Origin: Halorhodospira sp.
Lineage (GTDB): Bacteria > Pseudomonadota > Gammaproteobacteria > Nitrococcales > Halorhodospiraceae
DNA: 9,513 nt
Direction of reading: 5' to 3'
Assembly: GCA_007121755.1 (NCBI GenBank)
Contig: SKJZ01000179.1
Span: forward strand, 1-9,513
Part shown: piece after piece, positions 5,958 to 9,513 of the stretch
How the letters are laid out: every line of letters starts with the position of its first letter
How positions within the stretch are numbered: the stretch's first letter is position 1
Notes under the pieces: model-generated
What the model was told of the DNA's origin: nothing
The model's database searches: none
What the model saw: the letters and a program-made list of their open reading frames with translations, nothing else
Program-made: the position numbers and the translations under genes

Positions 5958-6563
5958 ATGCCACGCAAGCAGAACACCAAAAGCGCCGGCACCGGCCGGC
6001 GCCGCACCACCACGCAGGCAAAGCGGAAGTCCGGGACCGGCCAGCCGGGATGGCTGTGGCTACTAACCGGCGCGGCGGTTGCCGGTTTCGCCGTCCTTAT
6101 CGTCAATCTGCACCAGCAGCGCGGCGAACCGCCGGCAGAGCCTCCGGCCGACGACGAGACACCCGTGGCCCAGCCCGAGCCGGAGCCCGAGCCGGAGCCT
6201 CAGCGGCGCTTCCGCTTCCGTGAATTGCTGTTGGAGGACGAGGTCACCGTACCGGAGGAGGCGTTGCCGCCGCGGCAGCGCGAGGATTCCGCCGCTACGC
6301 AACCGGCGCCCACGGTGGAAGAGGGCTACGACTATGTCCTACAGGCCGGCTCCTTCCGCAGCTACGACGACGCCGATGGGCTCCGGGCGGCGCTCACGCT
6401 GCTGGGGTTCGATACGATGATCCACACCGTCGAGCTAGACGACGGCAGCCAGTGGCACCGGGTACGAGTAGGTCCGTTCAGCGACACCGAAGACCTGCAG
6501 CGGGCACACTCCCGGTTGGAGGAAAACAACATCCAGCCGCTGCTGCTACAGCAGCGGGGATAA
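5958..6563 (+). CDS. SPOR-domain membrane protein (FtsN-like architecture)
   Basis: This 201-residue bitopic inner-membrane protein has a Lys/Arg-rich cytoplasmic N-terminus (1-29) and one transmembrane helix (about 31-51, GWLWLLTGAAVAGFAVLIVNL). A long periplasmic linker follows, rich in Pro and Glu, including five Pro-Glu/Pro-Gln steps near 73-82. The C-terminal SPOR domain spans about 123-200, from YDYVLQAGSF to the strand QWHRVRVGPF and the final helix and strand. SPOR domains bind denuded peptidoglycan glycan strands at the division septum, so a role in septal envelope remodelling is expected. The gene lies 10 nt after argS, with its AGGA overlapping the argS stop codon. The argS-SPOR pairing is common in gammaproteobacteria, where hslVU often follows; here the operon ends and the next genes converge. 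Confidence 0.92.
   Translation: MPRKQNTKSAGTGRRRTTTQAKRKSGTGQPGWLWLLTGAAVAGFAVLIVNLHQQRGEPPAEPPADDETPVAQPEPEPEPEPQRRFRFRELLLEDEVTVPEEALPPRQREDSAATQPAPTVEEGYDYVLQAGSFRSYDDADGLRAALTLLGFDTMIHTVELDDGSQWHRVRVGPFSDTEDLQRAHSRLEENNIQPLLLQQRG
6537..6557 (+). terminator. 9-bp hairpin at the end of the SPOR gene
   Basis: CCGCTGCTG (6537-6545) pairs perfectly with CAGCAGCGG (6549-6557) across a CTA loop, immediately before the TAA at 6561-6563. It encodes the last residues (PLLLQQR). No T-run follows. Because the next gene is convergent and only 48 nt away, a transcript-ending or mRNA-stabilising role is plausible. CTG/CAG codon repetition could also produce it by chance. Confidence 0.35.
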
Positions 6564-6611
6564 GGCGCAGGAACCGCCCCCACGAGACTTACCGGAAAGT
6601 TGGTAGAAAAA

Positions 6612-7484
6612 CTACGCGTTATCCCCGAAAATCGCCCGCTTGCGGCGGAAGAGAGCCGAGATATCCTCATCGCCGTAGCCGTCGGCGATCAGGGCGTCGT
6701 ATTCATCCACGATGCGCTCCACCGTCTCCAGCATCACGCCCTTCTTGGCCAGGGTCTGGCGGATAATGCCCAAATCCTTGCGGTGGAGAACGACCTTGAA
6801 GCCGGGATCGAAGACACCCCGGACCATGTTCGGACCGCGATGTTGCAGAAACCAGTTGCCGGCAGCGCCACCCTGGATCACGTCGATAACCCGCTCCATG
6901 TCGAGTCCCTCGGTCTCGCCGAAGGCGAGCGCCTCGGTGACGGCACTATTGATGCCGGCGGCCATGATCTGATTCACCGCCTTGGTGGCCTGCCCGGCGC
7001 CCACCGGACCCATATGCGCGGCCTTGCCGCTGATAACCGAGAGCACGGGCCGAACCCGCTCCAGCACCTCTTCACCGCCCCCCACCATCATGACCATGGT
7101 CCCGTTGCGGGCGCCCTCCACCCCGCCGGATACCGGCGCATCGAGGAACTCCCCGCCGGCAGAGCGGACGATTTCAGCGGCACGGCGGGCCGTTTCGCCC
7201 GCGACGGTGGAGGTGTCGACAACCACTTTGCCCGGCTCCAGGGCGGGTTTCAGCGCCTCCACTACCTCCAGCACGTCTTCGTCCGCCGAAACACAGGTCA
7301 CGACCACATCGGCGGCGGCGGCCACGCCGGCCGGCCCGTCGGCCACGGAGACCCCGTGCGCGGCGGCGAACTCGTCGGCCTTGCGCGACGTCCGGTTCCA
7401 AACCGCCGCCAACTGGCCGGAATGCGCCAGATTCGCGGCCATTCCGGCACCCATCGCACCCAGCCCGATCACTCCCGCCTTCAT
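6612..7484 (-). CDS. NAD(P)-dependent beta-hydroxyacid dehydrogenase (3-hydroxyisobutyrate dehydrogenase/GarR family)
   Basis: This 290-residue cytosolic oxidoreductase has an N-terminal Rossmann fold with GLGAMG (7-12) and an all-helical C-terminal dimerisation domain. The family substrate signature DAPVSGG is at 115-121, and the catalytic lysine is K168 in GAGQATKAVNQ. A second conserved lysine lies in RKDLGI (235-240). WNRTSRKA (29-36) after the second beta-strand suggests a preference for NADP(H), as in the glyoxylate/succinic-semialdehyde reductase branch. The substrate cannot be fixed from sequence: 3-hydroxyisobutyrate, tartronate semialdehyde, glyoxylate and succinic semialdehyde are all possible. 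A strong GGAGG (7492-7496 on the complement) lies 7 nt upstream. The ATG overlaps the speA stop as ATGA, implying translational coupling. A link to agmatine/putrescine-derived semialdehydes is therefore tempting but unproven. Confidence 0.92.
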   Translation of the reverse strand: MKAGVIGLGAMGAGMAANLAHSGQLAAVWNRTSRKADEFAAAHGVSVADGPAGVAAAADVVVTCVSADEDVLEVVEALKPALEPGKVVVDTSTVAGETARRAAEIVRSAGGEFLDAPVSGGVEGARNGTMVMMVGGGEEVLERVRPVLSVISGKAAHMGPVGAGQATKAVNQIMAAGINSAVTEALAFGETEGLDMERVIDVIQGGAAGNWFLQHRGPNMVRGVFDPGFKVVLHRKDLGIIRQTLAKKGVMLETVERIVDEYDALIADGYGDEDISALFRRKRAIFGDNA

Positions 7485-9370
7485 CGTCTTCCCTCCAGGT
7501 AGGTATAGCCTTGCAGGCCGGCTTCCAATTCAGTCAGACAGGCCCGGCGCTCCGCTTCGTCCAGACCGGTTGCCGCCACGCGGCGGCGGTACGCGCCGAG
7601 AAGCTCCCGCTCATCGAAGCCGACCACCCGCAGCACCTCCTCCACGGTATCGCCCCGCCGCGCCGACGTAAAACGGTATCCGTCCCCGTCGACCTCCACA
7701 TTCACCGAATCGATGTCGCCGAACAGATTGTGCATATCGCCGAGAATCTCTTGGTAGGCGCCCACCATAAAGATCCCCAGCCACAAACTCCCTACCCCTT
7801 CGGGGTCCGGCAGCGGAAGCGTGCGCTCGATCCCGGCGCCGTCCACATAGAAGGTCACCGTCCCGTCCGAGTCACAGGTCAAATCCTGGACCAAACCCCG
7901 CCGGCCGGGCGGACGGTCCAGGCCGGCCAACGGTACGATGGGGAAGATCTGATCGATCGCCCAGACATCCGGGATCGACTGGAAAACTGAGAAGTTGGCG
8001 AAGAGCTTATCCGCCAACCGCTCGTTCAGCTCGTCCAGCACCTCCCGCTGGTGCGCCTTGGCCGGGTCCAAGCGCGTCAACAGCGCCCGGCCGACGGCCT
8101 GGTAGCACCGCTCGGCGTAAGCCCGTTGGGTTAGATCGAGGACGCCGTGGAGGTAGAGGCTCTGGGCCTCGGCCAAATCGTGGCTGGCGTCGTGGTAGAC
8201 CTCGGTGGCCGGCCGCTCCTCCTGCTCCACCAATCCGCGATAGAGCCGCCGCAACACCGCCGGCGCCTCTTCCGGGGGCGGCGGCGGCACGTCTTGCGGC
8301 GGCCGGTGGGTATCGATGACCGGGGTGACCAACACCGCGTGGTGGGCGGCCATCGCGCGCCCGCTCTCGGTATAGATATCCGGGTGGGGCAGGCCGCCCT
8401 CCACGCAGACCTCCAGGAGGGCGTCGACCACATTGTGGGCGTACTCCCGGACGGAGTAGTTCATCGAACAGAAGGCCCGCGAACGCGTCCCCTCATAATC
8501 GACCCCGAGGCCACCGCCGACATCCACCGTGGTCACCGGCGCGCCGAGGCGGCGCAGGTCGGCGTAGACACGAGCGCCTTCGGACAGGGCCCGGCGGATG
8601 TCGCGGATATTCGCGATCTGGGAGCCCATGTGGAAGTGGAGCAGGCCGAGGCAGCGCAGCAGTCCCGCCTCCTCCAGTTGCTCGACGGCGGCCAGCGCCT
8701 CGGCGGCGGTCAGGCCGAACTTGGAGCGCTCGCCGCCGGTGTTCTGCCACTTCCCCGCCCCCATCGAGGCCAGGCGCACGCGCAGCCCCAACCGCGGCTC
8801 GACACCCAGCCTCCGCGCCTCAGCAGCGATCAGCGCCACCTCCGACGGCTTCTCCAGCACCAGCCGGACGTCGAGCCCCAACTGCTGGCCGCGCAACGCC
8901 AAACGGACGTATCCGGCGTCCTTATAGCCGTTACAGATCACCGTGCCGCCGGCAGGGGCGATGGCGAGCACGGCCATCAACTCCGGTTTGCTCCCGGCCT
9001 CCAGGCCGACCCCACCGTCGCCGGCGGCGATGATCTCCTCCACCACCGAGCGTTGCTGATTCACCTTGATCGGGTAGATGGGGCGGTAGCCCCCTTTGTA
9101 GCGGCGGTCGGCCATGGCGGCGTCGAAGGCACCGCGCAGGGCGGCCACCCGGTCGCGGAGTATCGCCGGGAAGCGCAACAGAACGGGTGCCGAAAGCCCC
9201 TGGCGGGGGAAGTCGGCCACCAGAGTCTCCAGCGCGACGGCCGGCCCACCGGGGTCGGGGAATGGGCGAACCAGCAGACGACCGTCGGCGTCCACATCGA
9301 AGTAGCCTTCGCTCCAGCGCGGAACGTTGTAGAGCTCCCGGCCTTGTTCCGCGCCCCACTGATCGGTCAT
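7481..9370 (-). CDS. speA: biosynthetic arginine decarboxylase (PLP-dependent, SpeA type)
   Basis: SpeA converts L-arginine to agmatine and CO2, the entry to putrescine and spermidine via the agmatine route. It is a fold-III PLP enzyme (alanine racemase-like barrel plus C-terminal beta domain). From the ATG at 9370 it has 629 residues, normal for the family. The PLP lysine is K102 in YPIKVNQQ. Further signatures are GLEAGSKPELMAVLA (122-136), LLHFHMGSQIANIRDI (243-258), GGGLGVDYEGT (285-295), TESGRAM (334-340) and the C-terminal active-site block LTCDSDG with C499. The frame can begin at a GTG at 9388, adding six residues (MADGGA). I prefer the ATG because the protein then starts MTDQW...ELYNVPRWSEGYFDVD like its relatives. 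Neither start has a strong Shine-Dalgarno, although GGA lies about 10 nt before the ATG. It is first in an operon with the dehydrogenase. Confidence 0.96.
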   Translation of the reverse strand: MTDQWGAEQGRELYNVPRWSEGYFDVDADGRLLVRPFPDPGGPAVALETLVADFPRQGLSAPVLLRFPAILRDRVAALRGAFDAAMADRRYKGGYRPIYPIKVNQQRSVVEEIIAAGDGGVGLEAGSKPELMAVLAIAPAGGTVICNGYKDAGYVRLALRGQQLGLDVRLVLEKPSEVALIAAEARRLGVEPRLGLRVRLASMGAGKWQNTGGERSKFGLTAAEALAAVEQLEEAGLLRCLGLLHFHMGSQIANIRDIRRALSEGARVYADLRRLGAPVTTVDVGGGLGVDYEGTRSRAFCSMNYSVREYAHNVVDALLEVCVEGGLPHPDIYTESGRAMAAHHAVLVTPVIDTHRPPQDVPPPPPEEAPAVLRRLYRGLVEQEERPATEVYHDASHDLAEAQSLYLHGVLDLTQRAYAERCYQAVGRALLTRLDPAKAHQREVLDELNERLADKLFANFSVFQSIPDVWAIDQIFPIVPLAGLDRPPGRRGLVQDLTCDSDGTVTFYVDGAGIERTLPLPDPEGVGSLWLGIFMVGAYQEILGDMHNLFGDIDSVNVEVDGDGYRFTSARRGDTVEEVLRVVGFDERELLGAYRRRVAATGLDEAERRACLTELEAGLQGYTYLEGRR

Positions 9371-9409
9371 CGCGCCACCGTCCGCCACACTTGATAATGA
9401 ACCACGGCA

Positions 9410-9428
9410 CCCCGCCGCGCCGGCGGGG
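9410..9428 (-). promoter_or_regulatory. GC-rich hairpin in the speA leader
   Basis: CCCCGCCG (9410-9417) and CGGCGGGG (9421-9428) form an 8-bp stem with a CGC loop, about 40 nt upstream of the speA start codon. If transcription starts near the -10-like TAGTAT (complement of 9435-9440), this would be the very 5' end of the speA mRNA. A 5'-terminal stem can protect mRNA or modulate initiation. No T-run follows on the speA strand, so a simple attenuator is not supported. Confidence 0.4.
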
Positions 9429-9434
9429 GCGATG

Positions 9435-9468
9435 ATACTACCGGAACCCCCGGCCCGTCATGACGGGC
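9435..9468 (-). promoter_or_regulatory. candidate speA promoter with an overlapping 16-bp palindrome
   Basis: On the speA strand, TAGTAT (9440-9435) resembles a -10 box. ATGACG (9461-9456) is a weak -35 with a short 15-nt spacer. The -35 lies inside a perfect 16-bp palindrome at 9453-9468 (GCCCGTCA followed by TGACGGGC). A dyad over a -35 box is the normal place for an operator, so a repressor or activator of speA or of a divergent gene may bind here. The promoter match itself is weak. Confidence 0.35.
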
Positions 9469-9513
9469 TAGGCGGCGGCAACTCCGATGCGTAATATCGC
9501 CCGCCGTGGCCCC
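9469..9513. other. right edge, possible start of a divergent gene
   Basis: A plus-strand ATG at 9487-9489 opens nine codons (MRNIARRGP) that run to the window edge without a stop. It would be divergent from speA. There is no clear ribosome binding site (GGCGGCGG lies 10-17 nt upstream) and nine codons are too few to judge, so I record it only as a possibility. Confidence 0.15.

Noticed and set aside
6174..6203. Pro-Glu repeats in the SPOR protein as a special domain
   Set aside because: Such proline/acidic linkers are ordinary in SPOR and TonB-like periplasmic proteins.
6600..7502. 300-codon plus-strand frame opposite the dehydrogenase
   Set aside because: It mirrors the Rossmann dehydrogenase gene almost exactly. 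The sequence is His/Gly/Arg-rich without domains.
8147..9394. Long plus-strand open frame (415 codons) opposite speA
   Set aside because: It is antisense to a full-length SpeA with all active-site motifs. The translation is Arg/His/Gly/Gln-rich with no recognisable fold, typical of the complement of a GC-rich gene.

Overview
The window looks like chromosomal DNA of a GC-rich gammaproteobacterium. The best evidence is an arginyl-tRNA synthetase with the gammaproteobacterial signature stretch after its KMSKS-like loop, followed directly by a SPOR-domain membrane protein. Upstream of a convergent pair lies a biosynthetic (SpeA-type) arginine decarboxylase. The overall feel (acidic secreted protein, short stress-type membrane proteins) would suit an Ectothiorhodospiraceae/Chromatiales-like organism, but that placement is inference. 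I see no phage, IS element, CRISPR array, tRNA or rRNA.

Layout. 18-1518 (+): a GNAT acetyltransferase and a D-hexose-6-phosphate mutarotase (YeaD family), probably co-transcribed. 1613-3739 (+): an accessory block of two tiny membrane proteins (DUF3185 family; lmo0937/DUF5670 family, only 48 aa), a Peptidase_Mx-like zinc metallopeptidase whose N-terminal zinc finger looks partly eroded, and an exported PRC-barrel protein with a four-copy pentapeptide repeat. 3740-4207: a strong hairpin, then a 74-codon ORF with one membrane helix and an abnormal tail, possibly the remnant of a larger membrane protein. 4208-6563 (+): argS and a SPOR-domain protein in an operon. 6612-9370 (-): speA and a beta-hydroxyacid dehydrogenase whose start overlaps the speA stop (ATGA), converging on the argS operon. 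9371-9513: the speA upstream region, with a perfect 16-bp palindrome and a GC-rich hairpin.

The housekeeping parts are translation (argS), cell envelope/division (SPOR), polyamine synthesis (speA) and sugar-phosphate anomer interconversion. The 1.6-4.1 kb block looks like a small envelope/stress cassette between them. I did not find a clearly new biological system. The points most worth following are the metallopeptidase variant, the small-protein cassette, the truncated ORF before argS and the speA leader structures.
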